This document shows, piece by piece, positions 9,353-18,943 of a DNA stretch of 64,000 nt. Numbering within the stretch: position 1 is the first letter of the stretch; each line of letters starts with the position of its first letter. The notes beneath the pieces were generated by a model. The model had not been told where the DNA came from. It made no database searches and saw only the letters and a list, made by a program, of their open reading frames with translations. The translations under genes and the position numbers were made by a program. Source of the DNA: Demequina flava (GTDB taxonomy: Bacteria; Actinomycetota; Actinomycetes; Actinomycetales; Demequinaceae); assembly GCF_000975035.1 (NCBI RefSeq), contig NZ_BBRA01000001.1, positions 744,001 through 808,000 on the forward strand, in the 5' to 3' direction.

Positions 9353-9832
9353 TTAGCGCTTCGAGTACTGCGGTGCTCGACGTGCCTTCTTGAGACCAGC
9401 CTTCTTGCGCTCCACAACGCGGGGGTCGCGGGTCAGGAAGCCAGCCTTCTTGAGGGTGGCGCGGTTGGTCTCGGAGTCGATCTCGTTCAGCGCACGAGCA
9501 ACGCCCAGGCGCAGCGCACCGGCCTGACCCGAGGGGCCACCGCCATCGATGCGAGCGTGGACGTCGAACTTGCCCTCGATGTCGAGGATTGCGAACGGGT
9601 CGTTCACGAGCTGCTGGTGCACCTTGTTCGGGAAGTACTCGTCCAGCGCGCGGCCGTTGATCTTCCACTGGCCGGAGCCGGGAACCAGGCGCACGCGGGC
9701 GATTGCTTCCTTGCGGCGGCCAAGGCCGGCGCCAGGAGCGATGGTCGAGCTGCCCTTGCCGCGCTCAGGCGCGGACTCGGAGGTGTACTCGGTCGGGGTG
9801 TCGGTTTCGACGGTTTCAGTAACGTCTGCCAC
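9353..9832 (-). CDS. rpsI: 30S ribosomal protein S9
   Basis: S9 contacts the P-site tRNA through its C-terminal SKR tail, which is visible here (RRAPQYSKR). The core begins at [17 protein letters not shown]; the about 35 residues before it are an acidic, Thr/Glu-rich extension common in actinobacterial S9. It is co-transcribed with rplM, 28 bases away. Confidence 0.97.
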   Translation of the reverse strand: MADVTETVETDTPTEYTSESAPERGKGSSTIAPGAGLGRRKEAIARVRLVPGSGQWKINGRALDEYFPNKVHQQLVNDPFAILDIEGKFDVHARIDGGGPSGQAGALRLGVARALNEIDSETNRATLKKAGFLTRDPRVVERKKAGLKKARRAPQYSKR

Positions 9833-9860
9833 TTCAATCAGTCCTTATGTCCTGCGGGCG

Positions 9861-10304
9861 CTACTGCGCGACCTGGGTGATCTCGAACGCCTGCGGCTGC
9901 TGCGCGGCGTGGGGGTGCTCGGGGCCTGCATAGACCTTGAGCTTAGAAATCTGGGCGTTGCCGAGCTTGGTCTTGGGAAGCATGCCCTTGACTGCGTTCT
10001 CGATGACGCGCTGAGGGTTCTTCTCGAGCAGTTCGCCGATTGGCACTGCGGAGAGGCCGCCCGGGTAGCCCGAGTGACGGTAAACCATCTTGTCGGTTGC
10101 CTTGGCGCCGGAAAGCGACACCTTCTCGGCATTGATCACGATGACGAAATCGCCGCCGTCGACGTGGGGCGCAAAGGTCGCCTTGTGCTTGCCGCGGAGC
10201 AGCGTAGCAGCCTGGGAGGCCAGACGACCGAGCACCACGTCAGTTGCATCGATGACGTACCAGTTATTGGTCACGTCACCCGGCTTGGGGGAATACGTAC
10301 GCAC
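9861..10304 (-). CDS. rplM: 50S ribosomal protein L13
   Basis: L13 is an early-assembly 50S protein. The sequence starts (M)RTYSPKPGD and contains [16 protein letters not shown] and HSGYPGGL. I chose the GTG at 10304, preceded by GAAGAAGG, because it gives the standard N-terminus and length (147 residues). An ATG at 10328 would add eight residues with no ribosome site. Confidence 0.95.
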   Translation of the reverse strand: MRTYSPKPGDVTNNWYVIDATDVVLGRLASQAATLLRGKHKATFAPHVDGGDFVIVINAEKVSLSGAKATDKMVYRHSGYPGGLSAVPIGELLEKNPQRVIENAVKGMLPKTKLGNAQISKLKVYAGPEHPHAAQQPQAFEITQVAQ

Positions 10305-10432
10305 TGTTAAGCCTTCTTCACTGGTCATGTGGATGGTGGCTGGTGGGCCACCGAGGTTGATTCGGTCGGCAGATCCTTAAGGCACAGGCGAGTGGGAGGC
10401 ACCATTCCTCGTGGAACGCACAACGACGAACG

Positions 10433-10462
10433 ATTCTACCGGCCAGGAGGCGCGCCGGTCAA
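10433..10462 (-). promoter_or_regulatory. rplM-rpsI promoter
   Basis: On the minus strand TTGACC (10457-10462) and TAGAAT (10433-10438) are separated by 18 bases, a strong sigma-70-type promoter overlapping the truA stop. Transcription would begin near 10426, leaving a leader of about 120 bases with short hairpins that might serve L13 autoregulation. Confidence 0.75.
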
Positions 10463-11346
10463 TTCAGAGATTCTCGCCGCGCCCTGGTGACCTCGGCGCG
10501 GGCCCCCAGTTCAGCATCGGCTGGGTAGCTCACCTGCTCCAATGTGAGCCCGTGGGCGGGCGCCACAGAGATCGCCGACGACCGCTCGCGACCACTGGCA
10601 ACGATGGCCAGCCAGTCCAAGTCGCGCCGTCCTGAGCCGACCGGAAGCACGGCGCCCACCAACGAGCGGACCATCGAATGACAGAAGGCATCGGCCCGCA
10701 CCGTCGCCACCACGAGTCCCGCGTCAGGACCGACCTTCACGCGGGACCATGAGAACTCCTTGAGTTCCCGGATCGACGTAGCGCCCTCTCGCGGTCGACA
10801 GAAGGGCGCAAAGTCACGCAGGCCAAGAAGCGTCGCCGACGCGGCGTTGAGCGCTTCAAGGTCCAAGGAATCGTCGCTGAACAGCACGTGACGGCGCATC
10901 AGTGGGTCTCGCAACTCGCGCACGTCGCAGATTCGGTATGCGTAGCGGCGCTCGGTCGCGGAGAACCGTGCGTCAAAGCCCGGAGGCGCTTCCGTGACGT
11001 CGTGGATCAACACGTCATCCGGGGCCAGCGCATCGAGTTTCGCGCGGAGCGCGTCCGCTGGGGTGCGGCCCGTCTGTCCGGGCACCCGCTCCCACGCTTC
11101 CAGTGGAACGTCCACGTGCGCCACCTGTTGGCGCGCATGCACGCCGGCATCCGTGCGCCCCGCAACGGTGATTCGTGGATTTAGGGATGCCCCCGTCTTA
11201 GGGTCCCGCACGATCTTCGCGAGTGCCTGCTCGAACTCGTCTTCAATCGTGCGCAGGTTCGGCTGTCGAGCCCACCCAGAGAACTCGGTGCCGTCATACG
11301 AAAAAACAAGACGAGCCCTCACGACCACACCGGAGTGTTCGGTCAT
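10459..11346 (-). CDS. truA: tRNA pseudouridine(38-40) synthase
   Basis: TruA converts U38-U40 of the anticodon arm to pseudouridine. The catalytic aspartate lies in AGRTDAGVHA near residue 66, and the later motifs FSATERRYAYRI and ADAFCHSMVRSLVG are family hallmarks. The length of 295 residues is normal. It follows rplQ by 54 bases, as in other actinobacteria, and its 3' end carries the rplM promoter. Confidence 0.94.
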   Translation of the reverse strand: MTEHSGVVVRARLVFSYDGTEFSGWARQPNLRTIEDEFEQALAKIVRDPKTGASLNPRITVAGRTDAGVHARQQVAHVDVPLEAWERVPGQTGRTPADALRAKLDALAPDDVLIHDVTEAPPGFDARFSATERRYAYRICDVRELRDPLMRRHVLFSDDSLDLEALNAASATLLGLRDFAPFCRPREGATSIRELKEFSWSRVKVGPDAGLVVATVRADAFCHSMVRSLVGAVLPVGSGRRDLDWLAIVASGRERSSAISVAPAHGLTLEQVSYPADAELGARAEVTRARRESLN

Positions 11347-11388
11347 GAGAGCTCGCCTTGTGTTAGCTAGATACGCGAGGCAACCCGC

Positions 11389-11398
11389 GCATCGGCCC
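11389..11398. repeat. dispersed GGGCCGATGC word (reverse copy)
   Basis: GCGCATCGGCCCTA in the truA-rplQ gap; exact core, with GCG instead of GAG on the flank. Confidence 0.7.
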
Positions 11399-11400
11399 TA

Positions 11401-11955
11401 TTACTTGTCGTCGCCTTCGGCAGCGTCGGCGCCCTCAGCGGGTGCGTCTGCGTGCTCGGCCACGGCCTCTTCAGCCTTCACCTCGGGCTCGGAAGCCTCG
11501 GCGTTGGTGTCGGTGGCCTTCTCGGTCGCTGCCTCAGAAGCAGCGGCCTTCTTGGTGGCCTTGGTGGCCTCGTTCTTGACGGCCTTCTTGGCGGGTGCGC
11601 CGAACTCAACGAGCTCGATCACAGCCATAGGGGCGTTGTCGCCCTTACGGCTTCCAACCTTGGTGATGCGGGTGTAGCCGCCGTCGCGCTCCGCGAAGCC
11701 GGGGCCGATCTCGGTGAAGAGCGTGTGAACCACGCCCTTGTCCGACAGCAGGCCCAGGACCTTGCGGCGCGAAGCCAGGTCTCCACGCTTGGCGAACGTG
11801 ATGAGACGCTCAGCGTAGGGACGCAGGCGCTTGGCCTTGGTCACAGTGGTCGTGATGCGGCCGTTCTCGAACAGGCTCTGCGCGAGGTTGGCCAGGATCT
11901 GGCGCTCGTGCGCAGGACCGCCGCCGAGGCGGGCACCCTTGGTGGGGGTAGGCAT
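11401..11955 (-). CDS. rplQ: 50S ribosomal protein L17 with acidic C-terminal extension
   Basis: L17 lines the polypeptide exit region. Residues 1 to about 117 are the conserved protein ([20 protein letters not shown] to MAVIELVE). Residues about 118-184 are an Ala/Glu/Lys low-complexity tail ([20 protein letters not shown] and similar), so the protein is about 60 residues longer than the E. coli type. It follows rpoA by 18 bases. Confidence 0.96.
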   Translation of the reverse strand: MPTPTKGARLGGGPAHERQILANLAQSLFENGRITTTVTKAKRLRPYAERLITFAKRGDLASRRKVLGLLSDKGVVHTLFTEIGPGFAERDGGYTRITKVGSRKGDNAPMAVIELVEFGAPAKKAVKNEATKATKKAAASEAATEKATDTNAEASEPEVKAEEAVAEHADAPAEGADAAEGDDK

Positions 11956-11973
11956 GATGCTTGGTTCTCCTTG

Positions 11974-12963
11974 TTACTGGTCGCTGCCCGAGAAGTACAC
12001 GCCGGCAGAGCCGCCGTCGTACTCGGTGCCGCCGTCCTTGAGGGAGAAGCCCAGCTCGTTGAGCTTCTCCTTGACCTCAGTGATGGACTTCTGGCCGAAG
12101 TTACGGATGTCCATGAGGTCAGCCTCCGAGCGGGCAGTGAGCTCGCCAACGGTGTGGATGCCCTCGCGCTTGAGGCAGTTGTACGAACGCTGGGTGAGGT
12201 TCAGCTCCTCGATGGGCTGGTTGTAGTCCTCTTCCAGGGTCTCCTCGGAATCCGAAGGTCCGATTTCAATACCCTCGGCAGCCTCGTTCAAGCCCTTTGC
12301 GAGCGAGAACAGCTCGACCAGCGTCGAGCCGGCCGAAGCCACTGCGTCGCGGGGCGAGATGGCGTTCTTGGTCTCTACATCGATGACAAGCTCATCGAAG
12401 TCGGTGCGCTGGGCCACACGGGTGGCCTCCACCTTGTAGGTGACCTTCAGAACCGGGGAGTAGATCGAGTCCACGGGGATCTGACCGATCTCCGCGTCGT
12501 AGCTCTTGTTCATCGAGGCGGGCACGTAGCCACGGCCACGCTCGACGGTCAGCTCGACCTCGAACTTCGCCTTCGAGTTCAGGGTCGCGACGTGGAGGTC
12601 GGGGTTGTGGATCTCAACACCGGCGGGCGGTGCGATGTCGGCGGCCGTTACGGCGCCGGCACCGGACTTGCGCAGGTACATGACCACAGGCTCATCGTGG
12701 TCAGAGGAGACCACGAGGTTCTTGAGGTTAAGCAGGATCTCGGTTACGTCCTCCTTCACGCCCTCAATGGTCGTGAATTCGTGGAGGACGCCCTCGAAAC
12801 GCACCGACGTCACTGCAGCGCCTGGAATGGACGACAGCAGGGTGCGACGGAGCGAGTTGCCGAGCGTGTAGCCGAAGCCAGGCTCGAGCGGCTTGAGGGA
12901 GAACTGCGAACGGTTGTCCGAAATGACCTTCTCGGTCAGCGTGGGACGCTGTGCGATCAGCAC
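11974..12963 (-). CDS. rpoA: RNA polymerase alpha subunit
   Basis: Alpha starts polymerase assembly through its N-terminal domain ([20 protein letters not shown]) and binds UP elements and activators through the C-terminal domain ([20 protein letters not shown]). The 329-residue length is normal for actinobacteria. The start is GTG at 12963 with GGAAAGGA about ten bases upstream. No rpsD lies between rpsK and rpoA, as in several actinobacterial lineages. Confidence 0.97.
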   Translation of the reverse strand: MLIAQRPTLTEKVISDNRSQFSLKPLEPGFGYTLGNSLRRTLLSSIPGAAVTSVRFEGVLHEFTTIEGVKEDVTEILLNLKNLVVSSDHDEPVVMYLRKSGAGAVTAADIAPPAGVEIHNPDLHVATLNSKAKFEVELTVERGRGYVPASMNKSYDAEIGQIPVDSIYSPVLKVTYKVEATRVAQRTDFDELVIDVETKNAISPRDAVASAGSTLVELFSLAKGLNEAAEGIEIGPSDSEETLEEDYNQPIEELNLTQRSYNCLKREGIHTVGELTARSEADLMDIRNFGQKSITEVKEKLNELGFSLKDGGTEYDGGSAGVYFSGSDQ

Positions 12964-13086
12964 GGTTCATTTCCTTTCCGAGCACCCGCTATTTGATGCT
13001 CGCAAACCTGCCGGGGTTCTGTCCGTCAGGGTGGGAGTTCTTCAGTTGAAAGGATTCGGGTCACAGCTGGGCCCGAATGACGAGGC

Positions 13087-13122
13087 GTGGTGACCGCGGC
13101 CGTAGATGGCCGCAGTCACCAC
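13087..13122 (-). terminator. hairpin between rpsK and rpoA
   Basis: A 15-bp stem with one mismatch (GTGGTGAC-GCGGCC paired with GGCCGC-GTCACCAC, 6-base loop) begins six bases after the rpsK stop. It has no U tract, so partial termination, RNA protection or processing are all possible. Confidence 0.6.
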
Positions 13123-13128
13123 CGTTCG

Positions 13129-13518
13129 CTAGTTGCGGCGGCGCTTGGGAGGACGGCAGCCGTTGTGGGCCTGGGGCGTCACGTCCTTGATGGACGTCAC
13201 CTCCATGCCAGCGGCCGTCAGCGAGCGGATCGCAGTGTCGCGGCCCGAACCCGGGCCCTTCACGAACACGTCGACCTTGCTCATGCCAGCGTCCTGCGCA
13301 CGGCGTGCAGCGGCCTCAGCGGCCATCTGCGCGGCGTAGGGCGTCGACTTACGCGAGCCCTTGAAGCCGACCTGACCAGACGACGACCACGACACCACGG
13401 CACCCGAGGGGTCCGTGATCGAGATGATCGTGTTGTTGAAGGTCGACTTGATGTGAGCCTGACCGTGCGCGACGGTCTTCTTGATCTTCTTGCGCGGCTT
13501 ACGAGTAGGTGCGGCCAT
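13129..13518 (-). CDS. rpsK: 30S ribosomal protein S11
   Basis: S11 is a platform protein. The core [20 protein letters not shown] and the end [13 protein letters not shown] are diagnostic. The 129-residue length is typical. It lies 3 bases after rpsM. Confidence 0.97.
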   Translation of the reverse strand: MAAPTRKPRKKIKKTVAHGQAHIKSTFNNTIISITDPSGAVVSWSSSGQVGFKGSRKSTPYAAQMAAEAAARRAQDAGMSKVDVFVKGPGSGRDTAIRSLTAAGMEVTSIKDVTPQAHNGCRPPKRRRN

Positions 13519-13521
13519 GGC

Positions 13522-13890
<369 letters not shown>

Positions 13891-14016
13891 TGTTTCTTTT
13901 CTACTCCTCAGTAGTCGGAGGTCTGACGCTCAAGCTTCCCGCGGGATATGGTGCGGGCCTCGGCCTCCGAGCCGAGGGCTGCCTTGCGGCTGCCTGAACG
14001 CTGTCTTTTGGGTGTG

Positions 14017-14130
14017 TCAGCCCTGACGCTGCTTGTGGCGCAGGTTGTCGCAGATGACCATGACACGGCCATTGCGGCGAATTACCTTGCACTTATCGCA
14101 GATGGGCTTAACGCTGGGCTTTACCTTCAT
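14017..14130 (-). CDS. rpmJ: 50S ribosomal protein L36 (zinc form)
   Basis: This 37-codon gene encodes [19 protein letters not shown] followed by a Cys and a His ([12 protein letters not shown]), the C-x2-C-x12-C-x4-H zinc ribbon of the C+ form of L36. It occupies the expected place between infA and rpsM. Confidence 0.96.
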   Translation of the reverse strand: MKVKPSVKPICDKCKVIRRNGRVMVICDNLRHKQRQG

Positions 14131-14193
14131 GATTCCTTCATTCGCTCTCGGCGTGCCTGGACGCAACCGCTCGGGACGCGCCGGGGGCGACGA

Positions 14194-14415
14194 TCACTTG
14201 TAGCGGTAGACGATGCGGCCGCGGGACAGGTCGTAGGGGCTCAACTCGACTACAACCCGGTCCTCAGGGAGGATTCGGATGTAGTGCTGTCGCATCTTGC
14301 CCGAGATGTGGGCGAGGACGAGGTGTCCGTTGGTCAGTTCCACTCGGAACGACGCATTAGGAAGCGCCTCGACCACGGTGCCTTCGACCTCGATGACTCC
14401 GTCTTTCTTGGCCAT
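14194..14415 (-). CDS. infA: translation initiation factor IF-1
   Basis: IF-1 binds the 30S A site and aids start-codon selection. The S1-fold protein [20 protein letters not shown], with [16 protein letters not shown] later, has 73 residues and ends in YRYK. I use the ATG at 14415 with GGAG upstream rather than an in-frame ATG three codons earlier. Confidence 0.97.
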   Translation of the reverse strand: MAKKDGVIEVEGTVVEALPNASFRVELTNGHLVLAHISGKMRQHYIRILPEDRVVVELSPYDLSRGRIVYRYK

Positions 14416-14472
14416 GAACTCCACTCACATTAGTTGACTGGTTTTCGGGCGCGGCAAAACGCCCGAGGATCA

Positions 14473-14501
14473 ACTATACGCGAAGATGTGCCGCTTCTCA
14501 A
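14473..14501 (-). promoter_or_regulatory. infA-rpmJ-rpsM-rpsK-rpoA-rplQ promoter
   Basis: TTGAGA (14496-14501) and TATAGT (14473-14478) are exactly 17 bases apart on the minus strand, about 60 bases before infA. This should start the alpha-operon transcript near 14466. Confidence 0.8.
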
Positions 14502-14504
14502 CCA

Positions 14505-14524
14505 CAGGGACCTGATGGTCCCTG
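14505..14524 (-). terminator. hairpin downstream of the LRV gene pair
   Basis: CAGGGACC and GGTCCCTG form an 8-bp stem with a 4-base TGAT loop directly before the infA promoter. It could end transcription from the upstream map/LRV region; there is no U tract. Confidence 0.5.
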
Positions 14525-14528
14525 GAGA

Positions 14529-14550
14529 GGGCCGATGCTGGGGCTGGCTT
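14529..14550. repeat. dispersed GGGCCGATGC word, extended copy
   Basis: An extended form of the word (GGGCCGATGCTGGGG followed by CTGGCTT) in the infA upstream gap. It matches the arms of the hairpin at 63348-63399 over 22 bases with one difference. The rest of the 14525-14679 gap shows no gene. Confidence 0.75.
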
Positions 14551-14679
14551 GTGTAGGCAACGCCCGCGATCGTGGCTCAAGTTGGCACGAGACGTGAGCT
14601 CGCAAGCTTCTCTTAAGCGGTAGCCCCATTCTACCTCTCGCCGCGCCACCGAGGTGACCGCGGCATCGTCCCTTCTGTC

Positions 14680-15321
14680 TTACGTGCCGGGGGCGAAGCG
14701 CATGGAGGCTGCCGGCTGCTCCGCCGCCTGTCGGGAACCGCGGCCCGGGACCGGACGCGGTGGGAGTGCTCGTGGAACGCGCATGTGCCATGGAGATGCC
14801 GGGTTTGGCGCGGATGTGTCGTCCGCGTGACTGGCGCGATCCGTCATCCACGCCGGAGGAGCCCCAGGTGGCGTTGCGCTGTGACGCTCGGTGATGGTGT
14901 GTTCAACCAGGTGGCGCACCTCGGGCCTGCGGTGCCGCGTGAGTTGTGTCAGCAAAGACTGGGGCACGGCAGCATTGCGAACCACGGCCTTCACCACGAA
15001 CGGGTCCCTGTCCCCTGCGAGTAGTTCGAGGACCGTGGCACCCGCACTGGGGTGACTGGCGACTGCACTGCGCACCGCGCTGCGGCCATCGTGCGCCAGT
15101 GTCACCAAGACTCCGAAGGCGCAATCGTGGCGCCTGGCCAGCGCCTCGCGAACGCCCGAGTCGCGGTGCCTCGCCAGTTTGAGCATGCGTTCGAGGCTCA
15201 AGTCAGCGCCTTCAGCGATGTGCTGCTCCGGCGACTGTTTTCGTGGGGAATGACTAAACGACAGCCCGGACGCAGCCATGTAGGCGCGCGACCAAGAGCC
15301 GTCGTCCATTCCGCGCACCAT
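14680..15321 (-). CDS. LRV/HEAT-like repeat protein (paralogue 1)
   Basis: I recognise no named family member. Residues about 40-145 contain helical repeats of roughly 24 residues (ARHRDSGVREALARRHDC, then LVTLAHDGRSAVRSAVASHP, then LLAGDRDPFVVKAVVRNAA), a pattern like leucine-rich-variant repeats. The C-terminal third is Pro/Arg/Ala-rich and probably disordered. No signal peptide or membrane helix is seen, so it is probably a cytoplasmic binding scaffold. Start ATG at 15321 has GGGGAG upstream. It is a clear paralogue of 15445-15990. Confidence 0.75.
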   Translation of the reverse strand: MVRGMDDGSWSRAYMAASGLSFSHSPRKQSPEQHIAEGADLSLERMLKLARHRDSGVREALARRHDCAFGVLVTLAHDGRSAVRSAVASHPSAGATVLELLAGDRDPFVVKAVVRNAAVPQSLLTQLTRHRRPEVRHLVEHTITERHSATPPGAPPAWMTDRASHADDTSAPNPASPWHMRVPRALPPRPVPGRGSRQAAEQPAASMRFAPGT

Positions 15322-15444
15322 CGTCGCTCCCCACCACCGTCAGTTATCGTGAGGACCGAACGTACGTGGCGGGGATTGCTACCGACTGTCGGCAAGGTGG
15401 CCGGCATGTGAATGCCGCGTGAAGAAGCGAAGTTGGAACTCGGG

Positions 15445-15990
15445 TCAGAAGCCGCTGGTACCTGTGGGGTGCTGGGGCACGGCCGGCGTGGCGTCGCGGG
15501 TGACTTCCGCGCCATCGGGAAAGCGCAGAACCGCGCCAGAGCCATCCGCGCTGGGCGTGTCCCGCGTGATGAAGCGCTGCGGTGGCGCCGCGGCTTGGGT
15601 GGGCCTGGGCTCATTGAGTCGGGCTGAGGCAGCCGCGCGCACCGCGGGCTTCTTGTGGAACGCGAGGCGCTCCACCAAGGCGCTGTCCGCAGCGGGATTG
15701 CCCAGGACCGCCACAACAACCTCGATATGACGATCCGTGGCGAGGTGCTCGAGCACAGGGTGAGTCACCGCGCTGTTGGCAGCCAAGGCGACCCGGACAT
15801 CGAGAGTGCGGTCGTGAGCGAGCGTGGCCATGAGCCCAATCGGGATGTCAGCACGGGACGCGACCGCTTCGCGCACCACGGCGTTCTTGCTCTGGCCGAG
15901 TGCCGCCAGGTCTGCCTTGTGCACGACAGGTTGGCGTGCGCGCTCCACTTCGTCGCTCGCCCCGGGGGCATATTGGAAGCCACGTGCCAT
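15445..15990 (-). CDS. LRV/HEAT-like repeat protein (paralogue 2)
   Basis: This 181-residue protein shares its repeat block with the neighbour at 14680-15321: ALGQSKNAVVREAVASRA, MATLAHDRTLDVRVALAANS, HLATDRHIEVVVAVLGNPA and LAFHKKPAVRAAASARL. A Pro/Thr-rich tail follows. The ATG at 15990 is chosen because GGGAGGTG sits four bases upstream; the longer frame to 16035 lacks one. It stands between map and the infA promoter. Its function is unknown. Confidence 0.78.
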   Translation of the reverse strand: MARGFQYAPGASDEVERARQPVVHKADLAALGQSKNAVVREAVASRADIPIGLMATLAHDRTLDVRVALAANSAVTHPVLEHLATDRHIEVVVAVLGNPAADSALVERLAFHKKPAVRAAASARLNEPRPTQAAAPPQRFITRDTPSADGSGAVLRFPDGAEVTRDATPAVPQHPTGTSGF

Positions 15991-16160
15991 GAGCCACCTC
16001 CCTATCGCTCCAGACTTTGTTGTCGGATGCGACATGGGAAGGCTATCGAGCCCGGGTGTCAGCGACGTGCCGGCGTTGTCACAAGTGTGTGAACTGGGGT
16101 GGAATGCCTCACAGAGGCCCGCACGGGAGCGCGGAGGAGGCGCCCTTGATCGCTCGCCCG

Positions 16161-16973
16161 CTAGTCGAGGGGCGTGGGCTCAACGCCAAACGGCGCCAGT
16201 CCCTTGAGGCCACCATCAGCGGCCGTGAGGACCCAGATCCCGTCGTCATGCACGGCAATCGAGTGCTCCCAATGCGCACCCCTGCTGCCGTCGGCAGACA
16301 CGATTGTCCAGTCATCGTCGAGGACCTTGCTGTCCTCGGTCCCTAACACCAGCATCGGCTCGATTGCGACACACATGCCGGGCTTAACCCGGGGGTGGCG
16401 GCCCCGCGTGCGGTAGTTCAGGACGTCCGGAGGCTGGTGCATGGCGGTACCGATTCCATGGCCCACGTAACCGACAAGCGGGTGTAGACCCGCAGCATCG
16501 GCCACATCCTCGATCGCTGCCCCCACCTCATCAAGACGATTCGCGGTCGCAAGCGCCGCGATACCGGCCCACAGGGACCGGCGCGTCTGCTCGACCAACT
16601 GCACGTCGCGCTTGGACAGCGGCTCGCCAATGATGAAGCTGATTGCTGAGTCGCCGTGCCAGCCGTCGACAATCGCGCCGCAATCGACTGAGACGACGTC
16701 CCCGGGTTCGAGGACCTTGTCCCCCGGGATGCCGTGCACGATCTCTTCGTTGACCGACACACACGCCGTGGCTGGGAAGCCGTGATAGCCGAGGAAGTTG
16801 GAGGTCGCTCCCGCGTCCTCAATCACCGCCGCCGTGGCGTCGCCGACATCGCGCGTGGTGGCACCCGGAACCGCAGCCGCCTTCGCGGCTGCGAGCGCGC
16901 GCTCGACGATCAGCCCAGCTTGAGCCATGACCCGCATCTGTTCGCGGGTCTTGTACTCGATCCGTTGACTCAT
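16161..16973 (-). CDS. map: methionine aminopeptidase, type I
   Basis: Map removes N-terminal Met from new proteins. The five metal ligands are visible: Asp in SVDCGAIVDGWHGDSA (two), His in GYVGHGIGTAMHQPP, Glu in CVAIEPMLVLG and Glu in GAHWEHSIAV. The 270-residue length fits. It follows adk by 18 bases in the normal adk-map order. Confidence 0.96.
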   Translation of the reverse strand: MSQRIEYKTREQMRVMAQAGLIVERALAAAKAAAVPGATTRDVGDATAAVIEDAGATSNFLGYHGFPATACVSVNEEIVHGIPGDKVLEPGDVVSVDCGAIVDGWHGDSAISFIIGEPLSKRDVQLVEQTRRSLWAGIAALATANRLDEVGAAIEDVADAAGLHPLVGYVGHGIGTAMHQPPDVLNYRTRGRHPRVKPGMCVAIEPMLVLGTEDSKVLDDDWTIVSADGSRGAHWEHSIAVHDDGIWVLTAADGGLKGLAPFGVEPTPLD

Positions 16974-16991
16974 CGCCGCGCGCCAGAAGCG

Positions 16992-17558
16992 TTAGCGGGA
17001 CTCGACGGCGGTGACGATGCGCTCAGTGACCTGGTCGATCTCACCAAGTCCGTCGACCTGCACGAGCAGACCGCGGCCCTCGAAGAACGCGGTGAGCGGT
17101 GCAGTCTGCGTGGCGTAGACCGACAGACGCTTGCGGATCACTGGCTCGGTGTCATCCGAGCGGCCTTCGATCTCAGCGCGGTTGATCAGACGCTTCGTCA
17201 CCTCGTCAGAGTCCGCCGTGATCTCGATGGCGACATCCAGGATCACACCGAGGTCCGACAGCATTCCGTCGAGCTCGACAGCCTGCTCCGGGTTGCGGGG
17301 ATAGCCGTCGAGAAGGAAACCTGGCTCGACGTCGTCCTCCGAGAGGCGGTCACGCACCATGGCATTCGTCACCTCATCCGGGACGAGCGCGCCAGCCGAC
17401 ATGTACTCCTGCGCCTTGAGGCCGAGTTCGGTCTTGCCGGAAACGTTCGCGCGGAAGATGTCGCCAGTTGAGATGGCGGGGATCCCGTAGCGCTCGGCGA
17501 GGCGAGCGGCCTGGGTTCCCTTACCTGCTCCGGGAGGACCGAGGAGAACGATACGCAT
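16992..17558 (-). CDS. adk: adenylate kinase (short form)
   Basis: Adk balances AMP, ADP and ATP. The P-loop GPPGAGKGTQAARL is at the N-terminus, with GFLLDGYPRNPEQA later. At 188 residues it is the short actinobacterial type with a reduced lid and no zinc cysteines. Its ATG overlaps the secY stop by one base (TAATG). Confidence 0.96.
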   Translation of the reverse strand: MRIVLLGPPGAGKGTQAARLAERYGIPAISTGDIFRANVSGKTELGLKAQEYMSAGALVPDEVTNAMVRDRLSEDDVEPGFLLDGYPRNPEQAVELDGMLSDLGVILDVAIEITADSDEVTKRLINRAEIEGRSDDTEPVIRKRLSVYATQTAPLTAFFEGRGLLVQVDGLGEIDQVTERIVTAVESR

Positions 17559-18856
17559 TACTTCAAGAACCCTTCGTAGTGGCGCTGCTCCAGCTGCGAC
17601 TGGATGCGCTTGACGGTGTCCAGACCCACACCCACAAGGATGAGGACGGATGCGCCGCCAAATGGGATAGATGCACTCAGGCCAAGAGCCACGAACACGA
17701 TGGTCGGCAACAGGGCCACGATCGCCAGGTACAGCGATCCAGCGGCCGTGATGCGCGACAGCACGTATGCGAGGAAGTCGGCCGTGGGCTTGCCGGGACG
17801 GATGCCCGGCACGAATCCGCCGTACTTCTTCATGTTGTCAGCGACGTCAGTTGGGTTGAACGTAATCGCTGTGTAGAAGTAGGCGAAGAAGATGATCATC
17901 AAGGTGAAGAACAAGATGTTCAACGGCGCACCGGGGTCCGCAATGTGCGTCTGCATCCACAAGACCCAATCGGACGGGTCGTTGCCGGAGAACTGCACGA
18001 TCACCGACGGCAACGTCAGAAGCGACGAAGCGAAGATCACCGGGATGATGCCGGCCATGTTGATCTTCATCGGAATGTACGTCGAGGAGCCGCCCAGCAT
18101 GCGACGGCCAACCATGCGCTTGGCGTACTGCACAGGGATACGGCGCTGCGACTGCTCGATGAAGACGACCACGGCAATGATCACGAGGACCAGGCCGGCG
18201 ACAAGGATGGAGTTGCGGACGCCGTCCGAGGAGTTCCAGATGGTCGACGCTGCACCCGGGAACGACGCTGCGATAGACGTGAAGATCAGCAGCGACATGC
18301 CGTTACCGACACCGCGCTCAGTGATCCGTTCACCCAACCACATGATCAGGATGGTTCCCGCAGTCATCGTCAGGATCATGACGGCAATCACGTACCAGGA
18401 ATCATCAGGGATGATCGGGAACGCGCACCCTGGGAAGAACGCATCATTGCGTGCCAGAGTGATGTAGGACGCGGACTGCAAAGCCGCGAATCCAAGCGTG
18501 ATGTAGCGCGTGTACTGGGTCAGCTTGGCCTGGCCCTCGGGACCTTCCTTGTACAGGGTCTCGAAACGAGGGATCAGGACGCGCAGTAGCTGCACGATGA
18601 TCGACGCGGTGATGTAGGGCATGATGCCCAGCGCGAAGACCGAAAGTTGGAGAAGCGCTCCACCCGAGAAGAGGTTGAGGATCGCGAACGCCGAGTTGCT
18701 CGACGCGGTCGATGCACACAGCTGGACGTTCTCGTAATCCACGCCTGGGGTAGGGATCGCCACACCCATGCGGTAAATGACGATGATGCCCAGCGTGAAC
18801 AGAAGCTTCTTGCGTAGATCCGGCGTGCGGAACGCGCTCACGAAGCCTTTCAGCAT
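17558..18856 (-). CDS. secY: Sec translocon subunit SecY
   Basis: SecY is the ten-helix protein-conducting channel. Visible landmarks are the N-terminal FRTPDLRKKLLFTLGIIVIY, the plug-side region FSGGALLQLSVFALGIMPYI and the PGIRPGKPT cytoplasmic loop. I use ATG 18856 (MLKGFVSAFR), which follows GGAGG, rather than an in-frame ATG eight codons upstream. It gives 432 residues. Confidence 0.96.
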   Translation of the reverse strand: MLKGFVSAFRTPDLRKKLLFTLGIIVIYRMGVAIPTPGVDYENVQLCASTASSNSAFAILNLFSGGALLQLSVFALGIMPYITASIIVQLLRVLIPRFETLYKEGPEGQAKLTQYTRYITLGFAALQSASYITLARNDAFFPGCAFPIIPDDSWYVIAVMILTMTAGTILIMWLGERITERGVGNGMSLLIFTSIAASFPGAASTIWNSSDGVRNSILVAGLVLVIIAVVVFIEQSQRRIPVQYAKRMVGRRMLGGSSTYIPMKINMAGIIPVIFASSLLTLPSVIVQFSGNDPSDWVLWMQTHIADPGAPLNILFFTLMIIFFAYFYTAITFNPTDVADNMKKYGGFVPGIRPGKPTADFLAYVLSRITAAGSLYLAIVALLPTIVFVALGLSASIPFGGASVLILVGVGLDTVKRIQSQLEQRHYEGFLK

Positions 18857-18943
18857 TGATCCTCCACAGTTTGGGCCCACCGTCGGGCCATATGAGCGGG
18901 GCGGGCCACGCTCACGCGTAACCCGCCCCCGACTCTAGTCTGG

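Noticed and set aside
13087-13122. A missing rpsD gene between rpsK and rpoA as an anomaly
   Set aside because: Several actinobacterial lineages place rpsD elsewhere, so its absence alone is ordinary.
14017-14130. Whether L36 is missing because it is short
   Set aside because: Direct translation of the minus strand shows a complete 37-codon rpmJ, so it is reported as real.
16321-16380. GAGCCGATGCTGGT in map as another copy of the dispersed word
   Set aside because: It differs in the GGG arm and encodes the conserved metal-site IEPML residues; chance is enough.
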